In this document: piece by piece, positions 19,292-28,491 of the stretch
Layout of the letters: each line of letters starts with the position of its first letter
Position numbering within the stretch: position 1 is the first letter of the stretch
DNA from: Caldilineales bacterium
GTDB taxonomy: Bacteria; Chloroflexota; Anaerolineae; J102
Length of the DNA stretch: 64,000 nucleotides
Assembly (NCBI GenBank): GCA_019695115.1
Contig: JAIBAP010000001.1
Span: forward strand, 62,001-126,000
Direction of reading: 5' to 3'
Program-made: the position numbers and the translations under genes
The notes under the pieces: generated by a model
Database searches by the model: none
What the model saw: only the letters and a program-made list of their open reading frames with translations
Told to the model about the DNA's origin: nothing

Positions 19292-19948
19292 ATGGCTCTA
19301 GATGACATTCTCAACGCCTTCATTGGCGGCGGCATCCCTGCGCAAGGGCAGACGCCTGCCGCCAGCGACCCCCTGGCCGACATCCTACAGGGCATCCTGG
19401 GCGGCGGAACCGCGCCAGGCGGCGGTAGGTCCGGCATGGGCAGTGACCCGCTCGGCGGCCTGCTCGAAGGCATCCTGGGCGGCGGCATGGCCTCTGGCGG
19501 GTCGCAGGGCGGCATCGGCCTGCTGCCCGGCATGGGCGGCGACCCCAGCATGAACGGCCTCTTGGCGCCGCTGGCCGACGCCCTGGCCCAGAAACTGGGC
19601 CTGCCACCCGAAATTGCGATGATGGTGGTCAGCTTCCTGGGCGCCAAACTGCTGAGCGGCGCCGGTGGGGCCGCCGGCAGCGCCTCAGGCGCCAGCAAGG
19701 GCAAATCGGCGCGTTCACAAGCAACGCAACCCCAATCGCTCGACCTCGACTCGCTGCTGGAAACGATGGGCAGCGACAAAGGAACGGCGCGAGAACTGGC
19801 CGAGCAGACCGGCCTCGACCCGGCCACGGCCGAGCGCACCCTGCAAGAAGCCATCGGCATGATCGGCGGCGCACAAAGGACCCGCAAACCCCAACCCAGC
19901 AATCGCCCCAGTGGCGGCGGTCTCGACAACCTGCTGGACACCTGGTAA
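19292..19948 (+). CDS. DUF937/YidB-like glycine-rich protein
   Basis: 218 aa. The N-terminal half has Gly-rich repeats DPLADILQGILGGG, DPLGGLLEGILGGG; the middle LADALAQKLGLPPEIAMMVV resembles the DUF937 (YidB-like) helical core; the C-terminus LDSLLETMGSDKGTARELAE with TGLDPATAERTLQEAI looks like a second helical repeat. ATG 19292 follows AAGGAG by 14 nt. The trypsin-like protease follows 15 bp downstream. Function unknown; DUF937 members are small cytosolic proteins. Confidence 0.7.
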   Translation: MALDDILNAFIGGGIPAQGQTPAASDPLADILQGILGGGTAPGGGRSGMGSDPLGGLLEGILGGGMASGGSQGGIGLLPGMGGDPSMNGLLAPLADALAQKLGLPPEIAMMVVSFLGAKLLSGAGGAAGSASGASKGKSARSQATQPQSLDLDSLLETMGSDKGTARELAEQTGLDPATAERTLQEAIGMIGGAQRTRKPQPSNRPSGGGLDNLLDTW

Positions 19949-19963
19949 AAGGAGATCCGAACC

Positions 19964-21514
19964 ATGGCTCAAGCAACCATGTACGGCGATCTGCCGGAAC
20001 GCGCTGTGATCGAAAAAACCATGCACGGCGTCGTGCAGATCGTCGCCCTTCAGAAGGCGCTCTTCGGTAACATGCAGCCGGCCTGGACTGGCTCCGGCAC
20101 CATCGTCCACCCCAGCGGCATCGTCTTGACGAACTGCCATGTGGCCAACCCCCGCGCCATGGGCATGCCGGCGCCGGCGGCCAACGCCCTGGCTGTGGCC
20201 GTCACTGCGCGCTCAGACGACCCCCCAGCCCTGACGTACCTGGCCGAGGTGGTGACCTTCTCGCCCGAGCTCGACCTGGCCGTGTTGCGCCTGGCGGCCA
20301 CGCTAGATGGCAAGGCGGTGAGGAACCTCAACCTGCCATACGTCCCCATTGGCGATTCCGACGCCCTGGAGCTGGCCGACACCCTGGCCATTTTCGGCTA
20401 CCCCGGCATCGGCGGCGAGACCGTCACCTTCACGAGTGGCAGCGTTTCGGGCTTCTCGCGCGAGGAAGGCATCAGCGACCATCGCGCCTGGATCAAGACC
20501 GACGCCACCATCGCCGGTGGCAACAGCGGCGGCACCGCCATCGACAAGCAGGGCCAACTCGTCGGCGTCCCCACTCAGGCTGCCGCCGGGGCGGGGGTCA
20601 CACCGGTGGATGCGCGACCGGTGGTGGACACCAATCGTGATGGCCGCGTCGACCAGCGGGATACACCGATGGCGATTGGCGGCTTCATCAACGGGCTGCG
20701 ACCGGTCAACCTGGCCAAGCCCCTGCTGGCCAAAGCCGGCGTCGACACCACCGTCCGGCCGTCCGCGCCGGCTTCGCCGCCGTCAGGGGCGACGCAGACT
20801 GCGCCGGCCAAACCGGCCCCCGTCAAACCGGTCCCAGCCCAACCGGTCGCCAAAGGCCCGGCCATCACCAACCTGATGTTCAGCCTCAAAGTCACGGAAG
20901 ATGGCAGGCCGGTGGCCCCGGCGGCCGTCTTACCCAGCGGCGCCAAACAGCTCTTTGCCACCTTTATGTTCAGTGGCATGAAGAACGGCGCCGAATGGAC
21001 CACCGTGTGGGCCTACGACGGCAAACCGATCGTCAACCAATCGGCGAAGTGGGAAGATGGCGCCAGCGGTCGCAAGGCCCTGGTGCTGGCCAACCAGCGC
21101 GGGCTGCCTGATGGCGAATACCACCTGGTGATCACCGTCGACCGGGCGATCGTGGCCGAGGGCCGGGTGACGGCCGGCAAACGCGTGGACGACACCGATT
21201 CGGAGATCTCAGGCTCGGTGGTGGATGCCGGCAGCGGGCAGGGCATCGCCGGCGCTCTGGTCATCGCCCTCAAACCCGGCGTCAAGGTGCAGGACTTCAT
21301 CCGGGCGCAGGACAAAACCATGGCCTTCACCTCGGCCCGCACCGCTCAGGATGGCAGCTTCACCTTCCCGCAGCAACTGCCCAAGGGCCAGGCGTATGGC
21401 CTGGTAGTGGTGGCGCGCGGCTACCAGGATATGGCCATCGAATCGGCCTTGCGCGTGAGCGCCAGCGCGCCAGAACGGGCGCAGATCAACCCGATCCCGA
21501 TGCAACGCGGCTGA
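19964..21514 (+). CDS. Trypsin-like serine protease with dockerin-like motif and C-terminal beta domains
   Basis: 516 aa. Catalytic triad: His in IVLTNCHVA (about 60), Asp in SPELDLAVLRL (about 106) and Ser in TIAGGNSGGTAID (about 187). The segment PVVDTNRDGRVDQRDTPMAI (about 222-241) is a calcium-binding dockerin/EF-hand-like loop. A Pro/Ala linker (about 263-295) leads to an Ig-like domain and a carboxypeptidase-regulatory-like beta domain (EISGSVVDAGSGQGIAGALV). No signal peptide is visible at the chosen ATG, which is odd for such architecture; export or a cytosolic role both remain possible. Cotranscribed with the DUF937 gene. Confidence 0.82.
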   Translation: MAQATMYGDLPERAVIEKTMHGVVQIVALQKALFGNMQPAWTGSGTIVHPSGIVLTNCHVANPRAMGMPAPAANALAVAVTARSDDPPALTYLAEVVTFSPELDLAVLRLAATLDGKAVRNLNLPYVPIGDSDALELADTLAIFGYPGIGGETVTFTSGSVSGFSREEGISDHRAWIKTDATIAGGNSGGTAIDKQGQLVGVPTQAAAGAGVTPVDARPVVDTNRDGRVDQRDTPMAIGGFINGLRPVNLAKPLLAKAGVDTTVRPSAPASPPSGATQTAPAKPAPVKPVPAQPVAKGPAITNLMFSLKVTEDGRPVAPAAVLPSGAKQLFATFMFSGMKNGAEWTTVWAYDGKPIVNQSAKWEDGASGRKALVLANQRGLPDGEYHLVITVDRAIVAEGRVTAGKRVDDTDSEISGSVVDAGSGQGIAGALVIALKPGVKVQDFIRAQDKTMAFTSARTAQDGSFTFPQQLPKGQAYGLVVVARGYQDMAIESALRVSASAPERAQINPIPMQRG

Positions 21515-21552
21515 GCGGAACGCCTGCAACCCGATCTGAAAGCAGTTCAACG

Positions 21553-21587
21553 CAGAGTTGCCAACTTTTGGAGAGTTGGCAACTCTG
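21553..21587. terminator. Bidirectional hairpin between convergent genes
   Basis: CAGAGTTGCCAACT (21553-21566) and AGTTGGCAACTCTG (21574-21587) form a perfect 14 bp stem with a 7 nt loop between the protease gene (plus) and the ZIP gene (minus). Confidence 0.75.
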
Positions 21588-21605
21588 CTGGGTTTCGCTC
21601 GAATG

Positions 21606-22808
21606 CTACTTGATCAGCAACCCGGTGATGTAGAGGAGTAACATCCCGCTGGTCACACCGCCGAAGATGGTGAGGGGCATGGGGCGTTTGACGGCATCGC
21701 GCTGGATGATCTTGGCGATCTCGTAGACGACCTCAAAGATGGCGCCGGCGCCGATGGCCAGGAAGAGCACGGCCAAAGTCTGCGAATAGGTCAGGCCGCC
21801 AATCCAGGCGCCCACGATGGCAGGCCCGCCGCCGATTAGGCCCAACCAGGCCAGGCTCGACAGCGGAGGTCGGTCCTTGATGACGGGGGCGATGATGCCC
21901 AACCCTTCGGTGATATTCTGGAGGATGAAACCAACGACCAGGAACGTCCCCAGGGCGGCGGCGCCGGTGCTGAAGGCGGCGCCGATGGCCAGGCCCTCGC
22001 CCAGGTTATGCAGGCCGATGCCCAGGGCAATCATGAAGGCAACGGTGAGCCGCTGCTGCGCCTCGCTGCGTCCCAAGCCTACCTGGCGGCGGGAGATGGC
22101 GTCGAGCAGCAGGAAGGTGGCGACGATGCCAATGCCCACCAATCCCACCCCCTGGAACGGCCCTCCCAGCACGCCTGCGATCTCCAGCGCCTCGGACACC
22201 GTGTCGATGCCCAGGAAGATGAGCAGGCCAGCGGTCAACGCCATCAGGAACATCATCGCCCGCGGCCCCAGGCGGCGAAGCACCGGCAGCCAGCACATAC
22301 CGAGCACGATGGGGATGACGCCAACATACAGGCCGATAAGGGTGTAGCTGATCAGGGCGCCGGAGCCGGCTGTCACTGTCGGCGCAGCCACGTCGATGGC
22401 GGTCGTGAACGGTATGGAGTTGGAGGAGAAGAGCGTGATCTCGTAGGCTTCGCCGTGCACCCAGGGATAGGTGATGGCGATGACGCCGCGGCCCAGGCGG
22501 GGAAGGGTCTGGGCGGGGGTCATTGTGAAGGGAACGATGCCATCATCGACATTGATCTGGGCGATGGTGATTTCCTGGGGACTGGTGTTGCGCACGTGCA
22601 GCAGGAGCTGATCGGGCTGGAGGATGGTGCGGTCGAAGGTCAGACTCTCGATGGGTGCAGCCGGCTCGACCTTCAAGCCGGCGCCGTTGCTCCACAAGAA
22701 GAGGGTGATGACAGCCAACAACAGGATAACCGGCAACGCCGCGAGCGCGAGCGTACGCAGGGCGCCGGCACGGGCGGGGGTGGTTTTTTCGGGGACGGTT
22801 GCGCTCAT
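21606..22808 (-). CDS. ZIP-family divalent metal permease
   Basis: 400 aa. An N-terminal membrane anchor (about 18-40) and an extracytoplasmic beta domain of about 110 residues precede eight membrane segments. The ZIP metal-site helices are visible: ALGIGLHNLGEGLAIGAAF (helix IV HNxxEG) and ILQNITEGLGIIAPV (helix V). ZIP proteins import Zn, Fe or Mn. The extra N-terminal domain is unusual for the family. It lies 3 bp after the multicopper oxidase gene and shares its promoter and operator. Confidence 0.85.
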   Translation of the reverse strand: MSATVPEKTTPARAGALRTLALAALPVILLLAVITLFLWSNGAGLKVEPAAPIESLTFDRTILQPDQLLLHVRNTSPQEITIAQINVDDGIVPFTMTPAQTLPRLGRGVIAITYPWVHGEAYEITLFSSNSIPFTTAIDVAAPTVTAGSGALISYTLIGLYVGVIPIVLGMCWLPVLRRLGPRAMMFLMALTAGLLIFLGIDTVSEALEIAGVLGGPFQGVGLVGIGIVATFLLLDAISRRQVGLGRSEAQQRLTVAFMIALGIGLHNLGEGLAIGAAFSTGAAALGTFLVVGFILQNITEGLGIIAPVIKDRPPLSSLAWLGLIGGGPAIVGAWIGGLTYSQTLAVLFLAIGAGAIFEVVYEIAKIIQRDAVKRPMPLTIFGGVTSGMLLLYITGLLIK

Positions 22809-22811
22809 GAT

Positions 22812-23855
22812 TTACGCCTCCACCTGGAAGTTGCCGGTCCAGCCCAGTTCGGCGAATTCGGTCTTGTGGGCATGGAACATGTATTTGCCAGGAAATTTGT
22901 AGCGAAATTCGAGCATCCCGCGCTGCGCCTGCATCTGGGCGATCATGTCTGTGTATTCGCTAGGGGTCAGGCTGGTGCCGGTCGGATAGTAATGGAACAG
23001 GTTGGCATGGAGGTGAAAGGAATTGATGGGGTCGAATTCCAAGATGTTGACCAGGAAGATGCGCACCAACTCGCCGACCTTGATGGCGATAGGATGGCGG
23101 TCGTAGTGAAAAGGTATCGTATTGACCGCGTACACATCGTTGGCCATGTCGAAATCCAGATCGAAGCCGTTCAGCACCATCACGAGTTCGCGGTCTGCCT
23201 GCGGCCAGCCTCCCGGCGGCTCGACGATGAAGGCGCCGTAGAGACCGCGGCTGATATGGGTGGCGAGGGGCATGATGTGGCAGTGGTAGAGATGGACGCC
23301 GAACGGCTCGGCGTCGAACTCATAGACGAATTGGCCCCCTGGCGGCACCGGCTCGAAGACGCCATCCATGCTACCCGGGTGGATGCCGTGGAAGTGGATG
23401 GTGTGGGGGTGGCCGGTGGCATTGAGAAAGTTGATGCGGATGCGGTCACCCTGGCGGGCGCGGATGGTGGGGCCGGGCACGCGGCCATTGTAGGTCCAGG
23501 CCTGGTAGACGATGCCGGGGACGACTTCGATATCCTTGATCTGGGCGACGAACAAAAACTCGCGCAGGGTCTGGCCGCTGGGTAAGGTGCTGACGGTCCC
23601 GTAGTCGAAATCGGTAAGGATGTCGGTGGGGTTGAAGCCGTTGGCAGCGTGGTCGACTTCGCCCACCGTGCCGGGCATGAACATGTGCTGGCCGTGGCCT
23701 CCACCTTGTGCGGGTGGGTGGGCTGGCAGAGATGCGGCCAGGGCCTGCCCCTGCTGGTTGGCTTTGAGCGCGACCCCGCCAGCAAGGCCCAGCAGACCCA
23801 GTGCACCGGCGCGGAGGAAGCTTCGGCGGTTGAGTTGATTGGAGCGAAATGGCAT
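22812..23855 (-). CDS. Tat-exported two-domain multicopper oxidase
   Basis: 347 aa. A Tat signal RRSFLR lies at 10-15. Copper ligands are visible: HTIHFHGIHPG (His154, His156), HLYHCHIMP (His188, His191, Cys192, His193, with Met195 as possible T1 axial ligand), FHLHANLF (His281, His283) and MFHAHKTEF (His328, His330). This gives one type 1 site in domain 1 and the trinuclear-site histidines of a small, two-domain oxidase that would act as a trimer. It is the first gene of an operon with a ZIP permease behind an iron/manganese-type operator, so a metallo-oxidase role in metal uptake or defence is likely. Confidence 0.88.
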   Translation of the reverse strand: MPFRSNQLNRRSFLRAGALGLLGLAGGVALKANQQGQALAASLPAHPPAQGGGHGQHMFMPGTVGEVDHAANGFNPTDILTDFDYGTVSTLPSGQTLREFLFVAQIKDIEVVPGIVYQAWTYNGRVPGPTIRARQGDRIRINFLNATGHPHTIHFHGIHPGSMDGVFEPVPPGGQFVYEFDAEPFGVHLYHCHIMPLATHISRGLYGAFIVEPPGGWPQADRELVMVLNGFDLDFDMANDVYAVNTIPFHYDRHPIAIKVGELVRIFLVNILEFDPINSFHLHANLFHYYPTGTSLTPSEYTDMIAQMQAQRGMLEFRYKFPGKYMFHAHKTEFAELGWTGNFQVEA

Positions 23856-23872
23856 GATGACCTCTGATCAGA

Positions 23873-23903
23873 TTTAGGTGTGGCTAAATTAGTATAGCCT
23901 AAA
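23873..23903. promoter_or_regulatory. DtxR/MntR-like operator upstream of the oxidase-ZIP operon
   Basis: The 31 bp segment begins TTTAGG and ends CCTAAA with inner half-sites GGCTAAA and TTAG, giving overlapping dyads of the TTAGGN(n)CCTAA kind used by DtxR/IdeR/MntR metalloregulators. It covers the -10 box of the promoter below. No regulator gene of this family lies in the window. Confidence 0.65.
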
Positions 23904-23918
23904 ATATGCGCAGGTCAA
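23891..23918 (-). promoter_or_regulatory. Promoter of the multicopper oxidase-ZIP operon
   Basis: On the minus strand TTGACC (23918-23913), 16 bp, TATACT (23896-23891). The start point would fall near 23884, inside the operator, so a bound repressor would block initiation. Confidence 0.75.
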
Positions 23919-24060
23919 AAAGCGCTTGGGCGGCGCGCCAAATAACCTCGTTACCCGGCACCTTCCCGATCTGGCAATCTGCCAGGCGGGTGACGCTGGT
24001 ACAAGTCAATCACCGCGGCATCGCTGCCGATTTGCTGGCGAAAGTCGAGGCCGCCCCCAC

Positions 24061-24089
24061 TGGACACAGGGGGTGAAGGCGTTTAGAAT
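24061..24089 (+). promoter_or_regulatory. Promoter of the thioredoxin-like gene
   Basis: TGGACA (24061-24066), 17 bp spacer, TAGAAT (24084-24089); each box is one base off consensus. It lies 42 nt upstream of the ATG at 24131. The rest of 23919-24060 shows no gene. Confidence 0.65.
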
Positions 24090-24130
24090 CCCGTTTCATG
24101 CCCATTCGTGCATCTGGCACACTCCGACCG

Positions 24131-24520
24131 ATGCGAACAAACGTAGCGTTCTTCCTTCTTCTCGCCGGCGTCGCCCTCCTCAACGCCTGCGGGGGGCAGC
24201 AGACGCCCTCTCCCTTCGCCCCCGCCGGCCAATCCCAGGGCATGCCGACGCTGCTGTACGTGTTTGCCGACCCCTGACCGGCCTGAGAGCAGATGACGCC
24301 CATCGTGAATGGGCTGGAAGCTGAGTACGGCGAGCGCATCATCTTCGTGAAACTGGATGCCAACACGCCAGAGGGACGTCAGGCGATGCAGGCCTACCAG
24401 CTGCGCGGGCACCCGGCCATCGTGCTGTTCGATTCTGCCGGCGATGTGGCCTGGCAAAGCCTGGGCCTGCAAGGGCGCGAGGAGGTGGCCGCGGCTATCG
24501 CTCAGCTGGTCGAGCCTTGA
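24131..24520 (+). CDS. Thioredoxin-like lipoprotein with two in-frame TGA codons (candidate selenoprotein, UxxU)
   Basis: Read through two TGA codons, this is a continuous 129-residue protein. Residues 1-20 are a lipoprotein signal peptide with lipobox LNAC (Cys20). The strand LLYVFADP is followed by TGA-Pro-Ala-TGA at residues 49-52 (24275-24277 and 24284-24286), then EQMTPIVNGLEAEYGERIIF and VKLDANTPEGRQAMQAYQLR and GHPAIVLFD. That is a complete thioredoxin fold with the cis-Pro in GHPA, and the TGAs stand exactly at the CxxC cysteines. A perfect hairpin 11 nt after the second TGA fits a bacterial SECIS. Known from other families: Sec replaces Cys in redox motifs. Inferred: both TGAs are decoded as Sec. 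The alternative is a pseudogene or two read errors, which would have to hit both Cys codons. Confidence 0.72.
24298..24314 (+). promoter_or_regulatory. Candidate bacterial SECIS hairpin of the thioredoxin-like gene
   Basis: GCCCAT-CGTGA-ATGGGC: a perfect 6 bp stem with a 5 nt loop containing GU, starting 11 nt after the second TGA and 20 nt after the first. Spacing and a GU-bearing loop match the known requirements for SelB recognition; the loop CGUG is shared with the rhodanese hairpin. Confidence 0.6.
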
Positions 24521-24547
24521 TCAGCCGGTGGTCGATCTCCCCAAACG

Positions 24548-24820
24548 TCAGTCTCCATTCCAGTCTCCGTCAATGGCCGTGCCATTGGCAACTGCTTGCG
24601 TGCGTATGCGTTCCAGGGTGTCACGAAACCGCAGCATGACTTCGTCACTTGAGAGATGCGCCATCTCAGACGCAAGTCGCTCGGCCTCGTTCCGAATCTC
24701 GGTTGCGCTCGTCTGACGCTCGGCAGTCATGCGTTCGTCCGTCAGACGGCGAACGAATTCCATCACCCGCGCCACGTCTGGTTCGGGCAGAAGCGCTACT
24801 TTAGTTTGCTGTCCTTTCAC
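24548..24820 (-). CDS. Hypothetical protein downstream of the rhodanese
   Basis: 90 aa, GTG start overlapping the rhodanese stop by 4 nt. The sequence is charged and helical (VMEFVRRLTDERMTAERQT, NEAERLASEMAHLSSDEVML) without membrane segment, Cys or recognised domain. The overlap suggests it is translated as the third gene of the Hdr-rhodanese unit. It converges with the thioredoxin-like gene, leaving 27 nt between them. Confidence 0.5.
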   Translation of the reverse strand: MKGQQTKVALLPEPDVARVMEFVRRLTDERMTAERQTSATEIRNEAERLASEMAHLSSDEVMLRFRDTLERIRTQAVANGTAIDGDWNGD

Positions 24821-25343
24821 CCACCCTCCACCGCATACCCCGCCTCCTCCCAAACGGCAAAACCGCCCAACAGCGGCGTCACACGGCTGAAACCTGCCTC
24901 CAACATCATCTGCGCCGCACGGGCGCTGGTCTCTTCGGCCGGTCAGGTGCAGTAGGTGATGATCCACCGCCCCTTGTCCAACTTGCCCAGCTCCTGTTCG
25001 AGCCGGGTCAGGGGGATGGACTCGGCCCCAGCGATGTGGCTGGTCTCATACGAGCCGGCATCGCGCACATCCAGGAACAGGGCGCTGCCGGCGTCGAAGG
25101 CGGCTTTGGCCTCGGCCAGGGTGGCGCGTGGGATATCAGAGACGTTGACCGCAACGGGCGCAGCCGGGGTGGGGGCCAGGGCAGGCGGCGCCAGGGCAGG
25201 CGGCGCCAGGGCAGGCGGCGCCAGGGCAGGCGGCGCCAGGGCAGGCGGCGCCAGAGCCAGGGCGATCACCAAGATCAGCAGGGCCAGGCCCGCGCCCACC
25301 AGGATCAACGGCCAGCGCGAGGGAGAGGGCTTTGGGGAGGGTT

Positions 25344-25347
<4 letters not shown>
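24817..25347 (-). CDS. Membrane-anchored rhodanese with in-frame TGA (candidate selenoprotein, YCxU)
   Basis: A 176-residue protein if TGA at 24945-24943 is read through. It has an N-terminal membrane anchor (about 12-32), five Ala-Pro-Pro-Ala-Leu repeats (about 33-57) as a linker, and a rhodanese domain with ALFLDVRDAGSYETSHIAGA and GRWIITYCT-TGA-PAEETSA, then ARAAQMMLEAGFSRVTPLLG and GFAVWEEAGYAV ending at a normal TGA. Cysteine homologues have YCxCP at this site, so the TGA (residue 135) replaces the second Cys and the sequence after it is clearly rhodanese. The catalytic-loop Cys133 remains. A perfect hairpin follows 16 nt later. The gene start overlaps the Hdr-like gene stop by 4 nt. Sec decoding is inferred. 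Confidence 0.75.
24912..24926 (-). promoter_or_regulatory. Candidate bacterial SECIS hairpin of the rhodanese gene
   Basis: Read on the minus strand: GCGCC-CGTGC-GGCGC, a perfect 5 bp stem with a 5 nt loop containing GU, beginning 16 nt after the TGA. It has the same CGUG loop core as the hairpin in the thioredoxin-like gene. Confidence 0.55.
25176..25250. repeat. Five perfect 15 bp repeats in the rhodanese linker
   Basis: The unit CCAGGGCAGGCGGCG is repeated five times and encodes the Ala-Pro-Pro-Ala-Leu linker between membrane anchor and rhodanese domain. Identical copies make copy-number variation by slippage likely. Confidence 0.95.
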
Positions 25348-27350
<2,003 letters not shown>

Positions 27351-27449
27351 CGGGCTGGGACTCCTTGCGAGGACGATGAACGAGAAAGCGACGTTGCTTT
27401 AGTGTAGCCAAATGCACTCGCCGGCGCTATGACACCGATCATAGACCAG

Positions 27450-27482
27450 CTTGCACCCAACTATACCCGAAGCGGGTGCAAG
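27450..27482. repeat. Inverted repeat in the gap between PRTase and Hdr-like genes
   Basis: CTTGCACCC (27450-27458) and GGGTGCAAG (27474-27482) form a 9 bp stem with a 15 nt loop in the 222 bp gap 27351-27572. It could end the upstream operon's mRNA, though no T-run follows on the minus strand. Nothing else gene-like is visible there. Confidence 0.5.
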
Positions 27483-27572
27483 TGTCCAATTTTCCCGTTT
27501 TTCTAACGCAACGCGTCACACTGACGTCGCGATCCCCCCCGGCGACTGTTCGGCGTCCCGGCGGCTGTGCGT

Positions 27573-28082
27573 CTACGAGAGCACCATCACCCGGTCGGGC
27601 AGGGCAAAATCCGGGCCGCGGTCGATCTCCCAGGGATAGATAATCCAGCGGTCGGTGACGGCGCCGTAATAATCGGGGCGACGGTCGCGGAAACGCGAGC
27701 GCTGCGGCTTGTAGTGCAGCACACAGGTGCGGGGATGGCCGCCGGCCGCCTCCACCCGACCGCGCACGGTGTTGATCGTGCGGCCGCTGTCCCACACGTC
27801 ATCGACGATGAGGATGCGGCGGCCCTCGAGCAGTTCGTCGGCGGGGAATTGCAGGAAGTTCGGCCAGGCGAAGCGGTCGATCTCGGGGTCGCGCGGGAAC
27901 TCGACCGCCGCTGTCAGCACATCGCGGATGCCCAGGCTCTCGGCCAGCATGCCGCCGGGGATGATGCCGCCGCGGGTGACCATGAGGATGACATCGAAAT
28001 AGCCCGCCACCTGCGGCAAGATGTGGTCGATGAGGGCCTCGAAATCCCCCCAACTGAGTTCTTCGCGTTGCATAGGCGTCAT
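27573..28082 (-). CDS. Phosphoribosyltransferase-family protein
   Basis: 169 aa type I PRTase. The PRPP-binding motif RRILIVDDVWDSGRTI lies at about 89-104, and the N-terminal hood segment FDVILMVTRGGIIPGGMLAE at 29-48. The combination resembles xanthine/hypoxanthine phosphoribosyltransferases (purine salvage), but the base specificity is not readable. ATG 28082 or ATG 28073 can start it. Last gene of a seven-gene minus-strand run that begins at surE. Confidence 0.85.
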   Translation of the reverse strand: MTPMQREELSWGDFEALIDHILPQVAGYFDVILMVTRGGIIPGGMLAESLGIRDVLTAAVEFPRDPEIDRFAWPNFLQFPADELLEGRRILIVDDVWDSGRTINTVRGRVEAAGGHPRTCVLHYKPQRSRFRDRRPDYYGAVTDRWIIYPWEIDRGPDFALPDRVMVLS

Positions 28083-28095
28083 AGAAGCAACTGAG

Positions 28096-28491
28096 CTATC
28101 GTGGCGGTGTGCTGCGGGCGGCCAGGCGGCTGCCCAGCACCGCCGCCGGCAGGCACATCAGCAAGGTGATGAGGTTGGCGCCCCACTGGGCGGGCGTGAA
28201 GATGAACGGGAGCAGACCGGCGCCGAAGCCGATGAGCAGACCGTGCAGGCTATGGCGGGAGGCCTGGTCGGGGGTGAGGGTGCGAAGGGCGAAGAAGGCG
28301 CCCCAGGCCGCCGCCAGGGCTGTGATCATGCTGGCGGCAAAACCGTAGCGCGGGATGGACTGCGCCTCTTGGATGGTCTGGGCCGAACTGAAGGCGATGA
28401 GGATGGTGATCAGCCCGCCCAACAGCAGCACGCCCGCCAGAAAACTGCCGATGACGCCAACCATGACCCGCGACCAACGGATGCCCTTCAT
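28096..28491 (-). CDS. Small membrane protein, four helices
   Basis: 131 aa with about four hydrophobic segments (10-33, 47-68, 80-95, 102-122) and short basic termini. No family recognised. The start overlaps the TPR gene stop by 4 nt and its stop lies 13 bp before the PRTase start. Confidence 0.7.
   Translation of the reverse strand: MKGIRWSRVMVGVIGSFLAGVLLLGGLITILIAFSSAQTIQEAQSIPRYGFAASMITALAAAWGAFFALRTLTPDQASRHSLHGLLIGFGAGLLPFIFTPAQWGANLITLLMCLPAAVLGSRLAARSTPPR

Noticed and set aside
24293-24520. Stand-alone 75 aa thioredoxin-like gene starting at ATG 24293
   Set aside because: It lacks the first beta strand and the redox motif, which are present in frame just upstream across two TGA codons; the continuous 129-residue reading explains more.
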